From the NCBI GenBank assembly GCA_963793295.1, contig CAWBZX010000013.1, forward strand, positions 1 to 64,000: 64,000 bases of DNA, written 5' to 3'. The translations under genes were made by a program, and so were the position numbers. The stretch's first letter is position 1; each line of letters opens with the position of its first letter. Shown here piece by piece: positions 53,443 through 62,996 of this stretch. The notes below the pieces were generated by a model. The model saw nothing but the letters and a program-made list of their open reading frames with translations. It had not been told where the DNA came from and did not search any database. Origin of the DNA: JAHDHW01 sp963793295 (GTDB lineage Bacteria > Bacteroidota > Bacteroidia > Chitinophagales > Saprospiraceae).

Positions 53443-55104
53443 TTACTTCACAACTACAATCCTTTTTGACACGTGAAGAATTCCATTTGAAGCCTGAACG
53501 ATGAACGTTCCATTATGCAAATCGTCGAGCCATAATTCCTCCTGCTGGCCATTTTCCCCGGAAAGTAGGGCGGTATGCAAAAGCTGACCCTGTATAGAAA
53601 ATACTTGAAGTCTCAAATCAGTGGTGTTTTCAGAAAACAGCACTTTAAGCGGTTCATCACCAGTTAATAATGTTGGAAATATTTCGATAGGAGAATTACT
53701 AAATCGAACAACTTCAACTGCTGAATATTTAAATTTTCCATCCAGATCCACTTGCTTCAGGCGATAATAATTATCTCCTAAAAATGGCTTTTCGTCGTAG
53801 GCCAGATAATCAATTTTTGTATCGCTGTTTCCTGCAGCATCCATTTGGGATATCGTTTCAAAATCCACTCCATCATTGCTTTTTTGTACTTCAAAATGTT
53901 TACTGTCTTTTTCGGAAGCTGTTGTCCATTCCAGTTTCACTTTTTCATTTTCCAAACTTGTAGAAAAGTCGATCAATTCAACAGGGAGGGGAGCTTCAGA
54001 ATATTCTAATACAAAAAATCCATTTTCTATATCTGATGCTATAATATTTCCTGATGGAAAATAGGGGTATACTCCCCAGCAACCATGATAGCTTGTGTAA
54101 TTAGTATTGGCAGGATAAGTATCATAATAACCTACTAACTCTGGAATTAAAGGATTCGAAATATCAAATATCTGAACGCCGTCGTGATAATAAGACACGA
54201 TTAAAAGGTTATCTCTAATATATGGGTTGTGTGGTCGATTGTTCATGTGCTCCGGTGACAGCAAAGGTTCTTTGAATGTAATTTCAATATCCATATTACC
54301 AAAATCGGATAAATCGATAACTCCTAAGGGCCTTCCGATCGGAACTTCTTCAGCATAGAATGCATAATTACCATCTTCAGTTAACCAACTGCTGTGATTA
54401 TATTCTTCGGTATCTATACTACCTTTATAAACAGGTGAGGTTGGTATACGAAAATCAATAACAATTAATCCATCATAACCCGAACTACAATACGCTGTAT
54501 CATTTCTGACATATATATCGTGGACATAACCTCCGGCAATACTGGCATTGTGCAGGAGAGATATTGGATCCGTAGTCAAATCAACCACTATAACATTTAC
54601 AGAAGTATTATTATTTAGAACACCTCCCACTGCGTATAACCACCCGCTTAACGTATCGATAAAAATATTATGAGCCTTTTTAAAGAATGCTGTAGTTTGT
54701 GATTCAAAAGTAACTGAACCTGGCAAGCCACTCAGATCGAAAACGATCAGTCCTCCGTTTCCTTCTTCAGCACAAGCATACGCTTTATCACCATAAGTTT
54801 TGAAATCCCGCCAAAAGCTGGGATCAAGATCAAGGACATCACCTTCACCATTGGTATCTCCATTATTAAATGTTTCAATCAAAACGGTACTACCAGGAAT
54901 CGTAATGTCAAAAAATAAAATCTTTGTCTGCGTTCCAACAATAGCGTATTCATTCCCGGCCGCATCTACATAACCCCAGCAATCACTAAAATCTTCACTA
55001 AGGTCATAATTGTATAATTCCGACATGTTCAGGGACACTTGAGCAGGTAAATGACCTAAATAGAAGGGTGCTAAAAAACATAGAAAAAAGTAAAGCTTTT
55101 TCAT
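53443..55104 (-). CDS. Choice-of-anchor B protein with T9SS sorting domain
   Basis: A 553-residue exported protein. After the signal peptide (ending in LPAQ) a choice-of-anchor B region (CWGYVDAAGNEYAIVGTQTKILFFDIT) with LVIVD-type beta-propeller-like repeats spans about residues 30-385. A T9SS-associated region and C-terminal sorting domain follow (LEWTTASEKDSKHFEVQKSND ... IFPTLLTGDEPLKVLF ... HVSKRIVVVK). It is probably surface-bound. The ligand is unknown. No shared operon is apparent. Confidence 0.9.
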   Translation of the reverse strand: MKKLYFFLCFLAPFYLGHLPAQVSLNMSELYNYDLSEDFSDCWGYVDAAGNEYAIVGTQTKILFFDITIPGSTVLIETFNNGDTNGEGDVLDLDPSFWRDFKTYGDKAYACAEEGNGGLIVFDLSGLPGSVTFESQTTAFFKKAHNIFIDTLSGWLYAVGGVLNNNTSVNVIVVDLTTDPISLLHNASIAGGYVHDIYVRNDTAYCSSGYDGLIVIDFRIPTSPVYKGSIDTEEYNHSSWLTEDGNYAFYAEEVPIGRPLGVIDLSDFGNMDIEITFKEPLLSPEHMNNRPHNPYIRDNLLIVSYYHDGVQIFDISNPLIPELVGYYDTYPANTNYTSYHGCWGVYPYFPSGNIIASDIENGFFVLEYSEAPLPVELIDFSTSLENEKVKLEWTTASEKDSKHFEVQKSNDGVDFETISQMDAAGNSDTKIDYLAYDEKPFLGDNYYRLKQVDLDGKFKYSAVEVVRFSNSPIEIFPTLLTGDEPLKVLFSENTTDLRLQVFSIQGQLLHTALLSGENGQQEELWLDDLHNGTFIVQASNGILHVSKRIVVVK

Positions 55105-55277
55105 GAATAAGTGTTTAAATATTTAAATGTACAGGGGTTTTGGCTAGATGAATTTAATCAATTTTTAAAACTATATCTTCTTTCAATTATAAAAATGCCG
55201 CTTTTCAGACACTGAGCACATTGTTTTTATCAATTTATATCCCTCGTGTTTCTCTCAATTCTTATTAATTTTAAGCC

Positions 55278-55877
55278 ATGAGCAAAAAAGCGCTAAAGCA
55301 CCTTTCCAATGATCCTTTGTTAAAAAAAGCTATTGATTCGATCGATCTGGTTATTTCGAAAAGCAACGGAGAGGTATACGGCTCTTTGATTCGGTCAATC
55401 ATTTCACAACAATTATCAGTAAAAGCTGCGAGTACTATTTACAGGCGGTTTCTCGATTTATTTGAAAATAACTATCCGCATCCTGAAGGAGTCATCCAAA
55501 TGGAACCCGAAACAATGCGCGGCGTTGGGCTCTCCCGCCAAAAATCCGGTTACATCAAAAATGTAGCAAGTTTTTTTACAGAGGAAAAAATAATTAAAAA
55601 AGACTGGTCCACTCAAAGCGATCACGACGTCATTAAAACTTTAACACAAATCAAGGGTGTCGGAAACTGGACTGTTGAGATGATCCTAATGTTCACCCTC
55701 GATCGCCCGGATGTATTCCCAGTTGATGATTTGGGGATTCAACAGGCAATGATCGCTCTTTACGATATTGAAGCGGAAAAAAAAGAATTGAAAAACCGCC
55801 TTATTGAAATATCAGAACAATGGCGGCCCTACCGAACGCTCGCCTGTAGGTACCTTTGGGAATGGAAAGACCAATAA
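55278..55877 (+). CDS. DNA-3-methyladenine glycosylase (AlkA-like, HhH-GPD)
   Basis: A 199-residue base-excision repair glycosylase that removes alkylated purines. The core has SIISQQLSVKAASTIYRRF, the helix-hairpin-helix ITQIKGVGNWTVEMILMF (LTQIKGVGNWTVEM) and the catalytic Asp in FPVDDLG (150/151). It lacks the N-terminal beta domain of E. coli AlkA, as do many bacterial short forms. It stands alone; the next gene is a thioredoxin-like protein 123 bases later. Confidence 0.92.
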   Translation: MSKKALKHLSNDPLLKKAIDSIDLVISKSNGEVYGSLIRSIISQQLSVKAASTIYRRFLDLFENNYPHPEGVIQMEPETMRGVGLSRQKSGYIKNVASFFTEEKIIKKDWSTQSDHDVIKTLTQIKGVGNWTVEMILMFTLDRPDVFPVDDLGIQQAMIALYDIEAEKKELKNRLIEISEQWRPYRTLACRYLWEWKDQ

Positions 55878-56000
55878 GCTTTAATAGCATCTTATTTTTT
55901 AAAATTTTCATTCCACCAAAGTTTTAAACAAACTTGCTATTTTCGCATTTAATACATTTAATAACTGACCCTAAATTTTCAATAATAAAAAATACAAGTT

Positions 56001-56558
56001 ATGGCTCGCACGCTTTCAAATATGTTGGCTTTAGGTACAAAAGCTCCTGACTTTAATCTCCCTGATACCGTTTCCGGAAACACATTTAGCCTCGGTGATT
56101 TAAAATCCGATAAAGCAACGGTCGTGATGTTTATCTGCAATCATTGCCCTTATGTGCTTCATGTAAATGATGAGCTCGTCAGGTTGGTGAAGGAGTACCA
56201 GTCAAAAGGAGTTGCATTCGTTGGCATCAGCTCGAATGATGTCGTCAATTACCCTCAGGATAGTCCTGAAAAGATGAAAACCCATGCGAAAGAAGTCGGT
56301 TATACTTTCCCTTATTTGTATGACGAAAGTCAGGAAGTTGCGCGAGCCTATGATGCCGCTTGTACCCCCGACTTTTATGTTTTTAATAAAAAAATGGAAC
56401 TGGTGTATCGCGGCCAGATAGATGACTCACGTCCGGGATCAGGAATTCCGGTAACTGGAAAAGATCTGCGGGAAGCTTTGGATGCAGTACTTTCAGGGCA
56501 ACCAGTATCTGTTCTCCAAAAACCCAGCATGGGTTGTGGCATTAAGTGGAAAATTTAA
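56001..56558 (+). CDS. Thioredoxin-fold peroxiredoxin-like protein
   Basis: A 185-residue soluble protein of the AhpC/TSA-like group with a C-x-x-C site (Cys46, Cys49 in FICNHCPYV). The layout (LGTKAPDFNLPDT ... DKATVVMFICNHCPYVLHVND ... YDESQEVARAYDAACTPDFYVF) matches the family often annotated as thioredoxin family protein with CNHCPY, which probably acts on peroxides or disulfides in the cytosol. The C-terminus GCGIKWK is also typical. Its partner is unknown. Confidence 0.9.
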   Translation: MARTLSNMLALGTKAPDFNLPDTVSGNTFSLGDLKSDKATVVMFICNHCPYVLHVNDELVRLVKEYQSKGVAFVGISSNDVVNYPQDSPEKMKTHAKEVGYTFPYLYDESQEVARAYDAACTPDFYVFNKKMELVYRGQIDDSRPGSGIPVTGKDLREALDAVLSGQPVSVLQKPSMGCGIKWKI

Positions 56559-56609
56559 AAAATGATAACGGAAAGAGGGGGAATGGAGGAGGTGAAAAAT
56601 CCATTTTAC

Positions 56610-57548
56610 TTATTGCTTTTTTCTTTTCTGACGCATGAAGTCTGGCAGCATTTTAAGCGCCGCCAGTTCTTTGTATTTGGTTCTGGCTTCTGAAGCTGGA
56701 GCTCCGAAATATACCTTACCTCCTTCCAGGTTTTTATTGACTCCGGCTCCCGCTAATACAATGACTTTATCGCCAATCACCAAATTATGAATGATACCCA
56801 CTTGCCCATACAAAACCACTTCATCGCCAATAATTGTTTTCCCGCCAATACCTACCTGAGCTGCAAAAAGGCATTTTTTCCCCACAACCACGCCATGAGC
56901 TATGTGGATCTGGCAATCCATTTTGGTGCCTTCGCCAATGATTGTATCACCTGAAACGCCTTTATTAATCGTGCAACAAGCACCTACTTCAACATCATTT
57001 TCAATAACCACCCTTCCAATTGAACGCCATTTTTCAAACCCTTTTTCGGATTTTTTATGGTAAAAAGCATCGGTACCAATTACTGAGCCTGCCTGTATCG
57101 TTACATGATCTCCAATGACTGTATATTCTCCAATAAAAACATTTGCCTGGATGTAGCAGTTTTTTCCGATCCGAACATGATTTCCGACGACGACATTCGG
57201 TTCGAGAATTGTCGAAGGATGGATCACTGCGGAATCACTAACCATTTTACTCAATGGTTCAAACGGACGATGTTCTTTTGCAATTTGGTTGTAAACCGCA
57301 AATGGATTTTCACAAAGCAACAAAGCTTTGCCTTCAGGGAACTCAGCTCTCTTGTTGATGATAATAATACTCGCTGCTGAATTGATGGATTTGTCGTAAT
57401 ATTTATCCACATCAACAAAGGTGATGTCGCCTTTTTCTACTTTGTGGATTTCATTGATTCCTGTAGCGTTCAGATCTGCATTGCCGATGATTTCGCAGTT
57501 GAAGCGTTCGGCAATTTCTTTTATGGGAATAGGTTTTGAAAATTTCAT
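56610..57548 (-). CDS. lpxD: UDP-3-O-(3-hydroxyacyl)glucosamine N-acyltransferase-like protein LpxD
   Basis: A 312-residue hexapeptide-repeat acyltransferase that adds the second 3-hydroxy fatty acid in lipid A synthesis. The N-terminal LpxD domain (about 1-100) is followed by ten or so left-handed beta-helix coils (VIHPSTILEPNVVVGNHVRIG and similar), the catalytic His in QIHIAHGVVVG and a C-terminal helix. The ATG at 57548 is chosen; upstream in-frame sequence would add a 44-residue non-homologous leader. No lpxA, lpxC or fabZ gene is adjacent, so this may be a second LpxD-like copy. It is 136 bases downstream of polA on the same strand. Confidence 0.88.
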   Translation of the reverse strand: MKFSKPIPIKEIAERFNCEIIGNADLNATGINEIHKVEKGDITFVDVDKYYDKSINSAASIIIINKRAEFPEGKALLLCENPFAVYNQIAKEHRPFEPLSKMVSDSAVIHPSTILEPNVVVGNHVRIGKNCYIQANVFIGEYTVIGDHVTIQAGSVIGTDAFYHKKSEKGFEKWRSIGRVVIENDVEVGACCTINKGVSGDTIIGEGTKMDCQIHIAHGVVVGKKCLFAAQVGIGGKTIIGDEVVLYGQVGIIHNLVIGDKVIVLAGAGVNKNLEGGKVYFGAPASEARTKYKELAALKMLPDFMRQKRKKQ

Positions 57549-57684
57549 AGTCTGTTGTCTGAGCAGTTCAATTATTATTTTAAAGTTGGAAGACGGAAGA
57601 TTACTTCCGCCTTCCGACTTTATGTTGAAAATTCCAGACACGACTTGTTCGGAGCTGGTTTCCTCAACGCTGTTATACATTCAA

Positions 57685-60489
57685 TTAATGCGCTTCCAGC
57701 CAGTTTTCACCGGTATCCATTTCTACCAAAATGGGCACCTTCAAATTCGGAATCGCGTTTTTCATTTTTTCTTCGATAATCGGTTTGACCTTTTCCAGTT
57801 CATCTTTTGGGGTATCAAAAACCAATTCATCATGTACTTGCATGATCATTTTGGTATTGAAACCTTTCTCTTTGAAAGCTTTGTGAATATGAATCATTGC
57901 CACTTTGATCATGTCAGCGGCAGTTCCCTGAATAGGTGTATTAATAGCCATTCTTTCCGCATTACTTCGGATGAGCGAATTTCGGGAGTCAATATCCCGA
58001 ATATAACGTTTCCGTCCCATCAATGTGGTGACAAAACCATTTTCCCGTGCAAATTCCACCGTCTTGTCCATGTAGTTTTTCAATCCCTGGTATTGACTGA
58101 AATACTGATCGATCAATTCTTTAGCTTCGGTCCTTTTGATGTTCAATTGTCGTGATAAATTAGACGCCCCTGCTCCATAAATAATACTGAAATTTACCGT
58201 TTTTGCATTCCTTCTTTCATCGGCAGTAACCTCTTCGAGTTTTTTTCCAAATACTTTGGCAGCCGTTGCTGTATGAATATCATGCCCTGCCTGAAAAGAT
58301 TCCAGCATCGCTTCATCGCCACTGATCTCGGCAATCAACCGAAGTTCGATCTGAGAATAATCTGCGGCTAGTAAAATATGATTGCTGTCTCTTGGTTCAA
58401 ATGCTTTGCGGATCTCACGCCCTGCTTCATCCCGGATAGGAATGTTCTGCAGGTTTGGATTTTCAGAACTTAGACGCCCTGTTGCGGCTCTTGCCTGATT
58501 GAAGGAACTGTGTACTCTTCCTGTTTTTGGATTAACCAGTAATGGAAGGGTGTCGACGTACGTTGATTTTAGTTTTGCCAATTTTCGGTAATCCAAAATT
58601 TCCTGAACAAATGGATACGATAGTGCTAGTTCTGAAAGTTTTTCTTCATTGGTAGAAAACTGCCCGCTTGATGTTTTTTTCCATCGGTAGGGAATTTTCA
58701 TTTTTTCAAAAAGCACCTCACCCACTTGCTTTGGAGAAGCTATATTGAAGGCAACACCAGCTTCTTTATGAATACCACGTTCTTTTTCATTAATCTGTTT
58801 TTCCAGTACTTTTGAGTATTTATTTAAAAAGTCGGGATTGATGCGGACGCCTTCGTATTCCATATCGGTCAAAACAGAGATCAAAGGAATTTCAAGCTCA
58901 TTGTACAATTTTTCTGTTCCGATTTCTTTTAGCATTTCAAGTAGCGGAGCTTTCAGCTGAAGGGTAATATCTGCATCTTCAGCGGCATATTCAGCTGCTT
59001 TTTCTATCGGCACATCCCGCATACTCATTTGATTCTTTCCTCTTTTGCCAATCAGCATTTCGATAGGAACCATTTTATATTTTAGATAAGATTCTGCCAG
59101 GTAATCCAGTTTGTGGCGAAGGTCCGGTTCACAAAGATAATGAGCGATCATGGTATCGAAAAACAGGCCTTTCACTTCCACGCCATACCATTTCATCATC
59201 AAATTATCATACTTAATATTTTGGCCGATCTTTTCAATTTTTTCATTTTCCAATACTTCTTTAAACTCATCCACGATTTTTTGCGCTTCTTTTTGATCTG
59301 CGGGAATTGGAACATAAAACGCTTCTGCCGGTTTCACAGAAAATGCCAAACCAACCAGTTCAGCCAGGTTAGCATCGATTCCTGTGGTTTCCGTATCATA
59401 ACAAAAAACCTTTTGCTTGGATAATAACGCAATTAATTCTGTTCTTTTTTCTTTAGTATCGGTGAGATGGTATTCGTGTTTGGTATTTTCTATGGAATTT
59501 TCGGCGACAGAATGGGCTTCAATTTTTGGGAAAGATGGCTGCGGTTTGGAAGGAACTGCATTACCAAAAAGGTCTTGTTGGACACCTTGTGATTGTCGCT
59601 CTTCAACTGGTTTACTTTCTCCTAAAATCGATCGTGCAAGTGTACGAAATTCCAACTCTTTGAATATCTCGGCAAGCACTTCTTTATCCATACCTTCCAA
59701 CTTGTAAGTATCCGCATTAAAGGTAACGGGAGCATCTATATCTATTTTCGCTAGTATTTTAGATAGTTTACCTTGTTCGGCAAATTCCTCAATTTTTTCT
59801 CTTTGTTTGCCTTTTAACTCATGGGCGTGTTCGATCAACCCTTCTACAGTATCATAAGTTTCCAACAATTTGATCGCTGTTTTAGCACCGATTCCTGGAA
59901 TTCCGGGAATATTATCGGCGCTGTCTCCCTGCAATCCCAAAACATCAACGACCTGATCGACTCTTTTGATTTCCCATTTTTCCAATACTTCTTTTTCACC
60001 CAAAATTTCCACATCATTTCCTTTTCTGCCTGGTATGTACATAAAAATATTGTCAGACACCAGCTGAGCGAAATCCTTATCGGGAGTCATCATAAAAACT
60101 TTAAAACCTTCTTTCTCCGCTTGCTTAGCCAATGTTCCGATAATATCATCTGCTTCATAACCTTCCATCGTTACAATTGGAATATTAAACCCTTCCAGAA
60201 TTTTTTGAATGTGAGGAATAGCGATAGAAATATCTTCCGGTTGAGCGTCTCTATGAGCTTTATATTCTTCATACATCTCATGTCGGAAAGTTGGCCCTTT
60301 CAGGTCAAAAGAAACAGCAATATGGGTTGGTTTTTGGTTTTGAATAACATCCCACAAAACTCTTGTAAAACCCGTGATTGCTGACACATTCATTCCTTTG
60401 GAGTTGATCAAAGGCCGTGAAATAAAGGCATAATGTGCCCGATAAACCAAGGCGTGACCATCTAAAAGGAAAAGTTTTTTTTCTGACAT
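57685..60489 (-). CDS. polA: DNA polymerase I
   Basis: A 934-residue repair and Okazaki-fragment polymerase with three domains: 5'-3' exonuclease (1-290; LFLLDGHALVYRAHYAF, EADDIIGTLAK, GIPGIGAKTA), 3'-5' exonuclease (about 345-535; CYDTETTGID and DADITLQ retained), and polymerase (from about 540) with motif A LLAADYSQIELRL, motif B RRNAKTVNFSIIYG and motif C MQVHDELVFD. A lysine/proline-rich linker around 280-325 joins the first two. Proof-reading residues appear intact. It is flanked upstream by the DUF3078 gene's terminator. Confidence 0.97.
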   Translation of the reverse strand: MSEKKLFLLDGHALVYRAHYAFISRPLINSKGMNVSAITGFTRVLWDVIQNQKPTHIAVSFDLKGPTFRHEMYEEYKAHRDAQPEDISIAIPHIQKILEGFNIPIVTMEGYEADDIIGTLAKQAEKEGFKVFMMTPDKDFAQLVSDNIFMYIPGRKGNDVEILGEKEVLEKWEIKRVDQVVDVLGLQGDSADNIPGIPGIGAKTAIKLLETYDTVEGLIEHAHELKGKQREKIEEFAEQGKLSKILAKIDIDAPVTFNADTYKLEGMDKEVLAEIFKELEFRTLARSILGESKPVEERQSQGVQQDLFGNAVPSKPQPSFPKIEAHSVAENSIENTKHEYHLTDTKEKRTELIALLSKQKVFCYDTETTGIDANLAELVGLAFSVKPAEAFYVPIPADQKEAQKIVDEFKEVLENEKIEKIGQNIKYDNLMMKWYGVEVKGLFFDTMIAHYLCEPDLRHKLDYLAESYLKYKMVPIEMLIGKRGKNQMSMRDVPIEKAAEYAAEDADITLQLKAPLLEMLKEIGTEKLYNELEIPLISVLTDMEYEGVRINPDFLNKYSKVLEKQINEKERGIHKEAGVAFNIASPKQVGEVLFEKMKIPYRWKKTSSGQFSTNEEKLSELALSYPFVQEILDYRKLAKLKSTYVDTLPLLVNPKTGRVHSSFNQARAATGRLSSENPNLQNIPIRDEAGREIRKAFEPRDSNHILLAADYSQIELRLIAEISGDEAMLESFQAGHDIHTATAAKVFGKKLEEVTADERRNAKTVNFSIIYGAGASNLSRQLNIKRTEAKELIDQYFSQYQGLKNYMDKTVEFARENGFVTTLMGRKRYIRDIDSRNSLIRSNAERMAINTPIQGTAADMIKVAMIHIHKAFKEKGFNTKMIMQVHDELVFDTPKDELEKVKPIIEEKMKNAIPNLKVPILVEMDTGENWLEAH

Positions 60490-60542
60490 TTTTGCGTTTT
60501 CAGGTAAGCCGGAAAGATACTACATTTGAAAGAAAAAAAAGA

Positions 60543-60589
60543 AAGCCTGTTCTTAAGAAACATATAAATATATTCTTTTGAACAGGCTT
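60543..60589 (-). terminator. Hairpin terminator downstream of the DUF3078 gene
   Basis: Nearly perfect 17-bp stem AAGCCTGTTCTTAAGAA / TTCTTTTGAACAGGCTT; on the minus strand it runs into a T-rich tail. It lies 141 bases past the DUF3078 stop, before polA. Confidence 0.75.
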
Positions 60590-60729
60590 GTTCGGATGTC
60601 AAGTCTTGTACGAATCTACGTGTTAATGGTGTGAGGGTATAACTCTTATTTCAAACCCATAAATAAGTGCTTTAAAATCGGGTTTTGCCATTTAAGCTAA
60701 AAAGCCTATCATTGATTTTTGATGCTCGT

Positions 60730-61704
60730 TTACAATTCATAAGATAAACCTAAAATCCAATAAACTTGTACGGGATTATCTCCTTTATAATCCTTCACTT
60801 TCATGATATCCGGATCGTCGTTCAAAACATTAAAAGCCTCTTGTTTATTACCTCTTAACCCAAGATCAAATCCAATTCCCAGGCCTTTCCAAACCTTTGC
60901 ACTCAAGCTATTCACCCAGGTCCAGTTGGATAAACTGTTTATATCTGAATAACTCAAGAAAGCACTTAAGCTTGAACTCCAACCAATTCCTATGGGTAAT
61001 TTGCGGGCATAATCTGCCTTAATTTTGCAACCCAGGGAAGATTCATAATTAAACTCAGACTCTGAAAATACAAAGTTATAATTGAGTGGATGGAACACAA
61101 CAACCAAGTCGGTAATTGGCGTCCAGGTAGCTCCGACTCCTAAATCCAAATAACCAGGATTATTTATTTTGCCAAAGTTGGAGCGATATTCCCCGAGAGC
61201 AGAAAGCGCAAGTTTTTCAGTGATTTTGTAACCAAAAAGTGAAGATACACTGAAGGCATCGGCAGTGGTTTCAAAATCTGTAGAATCCCGTTCTGCAGCA
61301 TTCTTTGACAGCTTCGTTTTTTGGAAAACGACATTTCCTGTATTTCGCCAGAAGTATTTTTTCTGGTCTAAATTGGCAAAACCGTTTGCTGTAATTCCAA
61401 AAGAGCTTGTGAAAGCATCAGGATTTTCATTGGAATACCAATTTTTGAATTGAGAAACATTAAAACCTACTGTCCCGAAAGCGCCCAGGTCCCATCTCGG
61501 ATATGGCGTCAATTGATCGGTAAGTGAAGCAACTTCTCCTTCAAGAGTGCCGACTTTACCAGTCAATTCATCCAATTGAGCTTTGAGCGGAGCTAATTCT
61601 GCTTCTTTAGCTTCTTTTTGAGCTTGCAATTCTTCAGTTGTTTGAGCTCCAATTAAGTTTGCAATTAAAAGTGCAAAAACTAAAAAACTAAATTTTCTAA
61701 ACAT
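60730..61704 (-). CDS. DUF3078 family exported protein with coiled coil
   Basis: A 324-residue exported protein (signal peptide MFRKFSFLVFALLIANLIGAQ). Residues 23-68 form a charged coiled coil (TEELQAQKEAKEAELAPLKAQL), then comes the DUF3078 barrel-like region (YPRWDLGAFGTVGFNVSQFKNWYS) of alternating strands ending in a terminal aromatic/Leu residue, suggesting an outer-membrane barrel. Its function is not known. A coiled coil before an outer-membrane domain could reach the peptidoglycan or a periplasmic partner, but this is inference. Confidence 0.85.
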   Translation of the reverse strand: MFRKFSFLVFALLIANLIGAQTTEELQAQKEAKEAELAPLKAQLDELTGKVGTLEGEVASLTDQLTPYPRWDLGAFGTVGFNVSQFKNWYSNENPDAFTSSFGITANGFANLDQKKYFWRNTGNVVFQKTKLSKNAAERDSTDFETTADAFSVSSLFGYKITEKLALSALGEYRSNFGKINNPGYLDLGVGATWTPITDLVVVFHPLNYNFVFSESEFNYESSLGCKIKADYARKLPIGIGWSSSLSAFLSYSDINSLSNWTWVNSLSAKVWKGLGIGFDLGLRGNKQEAFNVLNDDPDIMKVKDYKGDNPVQVYWILGLSYEL

Positions 61705-61861
61705 TTCTTTGTTTTTTTAAATTTTAAAAGTGGTTTATATAGTATATTAAATAGTTGTATTTACAATTTTATTAAAATGTATGAAATCCTATTAATTGAT
61801 ATTCTGGCTATTCTATGATGGGTAAACCCATAAAAGAGCGCTGTACATTGGGGTTTAATTT

Positions 61862-62683
61862 CTAGTTGTTATTACGCTTATATATTTCGACATTTCCGGT
61901 TGTCAATTTACTTAAAGGGATGATGACATCTTTTTCCTCATCACGAATCATCAATGAGGTACTTTCGATTTTAATGACTTCTCCTTTTATTCCGTCGATG
62001 GCAATGATATCGCCAACACCAATTTTGTCTTTACTATAAAATGAAGCTAAAAAATTAGCCATCGTGTCTTTTGAAGCTAAACCATATCCAAGACCAAAAG
62101 CTAAAACACTGCCTGCAATAATAGCCGTAATGTTAGTCGCAATAAAATCAGTTTCAATACCAATTTGTGTCAGCGCTGTAATAATGGTCATTAAAAAGAC
62201 AAAATAAAAGATAAACCCTGCAATGATTTTTGCAGAAGGAATTCCTAAAGATTGTGTTGTGGTCAGCACAATTTTTTGAAGCGCCTGGGCGATCAATAAG
62301 CCTAAAATCAATATGGCAATCGCTGCTATTACACTTGGAATATAATTAATAATATCTCTGACCAGTTGGGATACTGCCGCGATATTCAGGATTTCAGTGG
62401 CAATGATGGTGAAAATCAATAAAAGAACGTAATATACAATCTTGGATAAAATCTTACTGGGAACAATATTAAAGTTTGATTTTTCAATAAAATCAATCTC
62501 ATTTAACTTTTCCGCTAGCCGGTCTATACCTATTGATTTTAAGACTCGATTAATCACTCGAGCAACCATTTTAGCGATCATGTACCCAATTATAAATATT
62601 GCTATTGCCGCAATAAAATTGGGAAAAGCCTGTGCAAAGCTTGAATATAATTCATTTAACATTTGTAATATTCGTTCTGGCAT
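61862..62683 (-). CDS. Mechanosensitive channel of the MscS family
   Basis: A 273-residue inner-membrane protein with about five helices; the first four include two repeats of the conserved-TM-helix type (FIAAIAIFIIGYMIAKMVARVINRVLKSIG and IAAIAILILGLLIAQALQKIV) and the last helix has the MscS pore-like pattern (AIIAGSVLAFGLGYGLASKDTMANFLASF). A beta-domain follows (KIGVGDIIAIDGIKGEVIKIESTSLMIRDEEKDVIIPLSKL). It probably opens under membrane tension. It is the third gene of a unit with a sigma factor and an unknown protein, 53 bases after the latter; a weak AATGGTT/AACCATT hairpin lies in that gap. Confidence 0.9.
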   Translation of the reverse strand: MPERILQMLNELYSSFAQAFPNFIAAIAIFIIGYMIAKMVARVINRVLKSIGIDRLAEKLNEIDFIEKSNFNIVPSKILSKIVYYVLLLIFTIIATEILNIAAVSQLVRDIINYIPSVIAAIAILILGLLIAQALQKIVLTTTQSLGIPSAKIIAGFIFYFVFLMTIITALTQIGIETDFIATNITAIIAGSVLAFGLGYGLASKDTMANFLASFYSKDKIGVGDIIAIDGIKGEVIKIESTSLMIRDEEKDVIIPLSKLTTGNVEIYKRNNN

Positions 62684-62736
62684 ATTTTCCTTTTTTGATC
62701 TTTAAGATAAAAATGGTTAAAAAAAAACAGGAACCA

Positions 62737-62991
62737 TTACTCAACATCTTTTTCATCTGGGGAATCATCAGAATCTTCTTGACGCTCACTATTCTCAGTT
62801 TGCACTATATTGCCACTCATCATTGTTAAAAACAAATCGATTATTCTGGTCAAATACAATTCAACAACATTCCCCATCAATTTAATCATCCCAACGCTCC
62901 CTTTGATCTCCTTTTCGATTTCGGGAGGCGCATGTGGATACAGCTTCTCCTCTTCTTCCATCAATTTTTTAAAACTATTCTTTGACGACAT
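62737..62991 (-). CDS. Small hypothetical protein next to an ECF sigma gene
   Basis: An 84-residue protein I cannot assign. It has a hydrophobic/amphipathic segment in the middle (IKLMGNVVELYLTRIIDLFLTMM) flanked by acidic ends (tail rich in Asp and Glu). It starts five bases after the sigma factor stop, so it is almost certainly co-transcribed with it and may be its regulator, replacing the usual anti-sigma factor. Its acidic tail is the most unusual feature. No zinc-finger is present. Confidence 0.65.
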   Translation of the reverse strand: MSSKNSFKKLMEEEEKLYPHAPPEIEKEIKGSVGMIKLMGNVVELYLTRIIDLFLTMMSGNIVQTENSERQEDSDDSPDEKDVE

Positions 62992-62996
62992 AAACT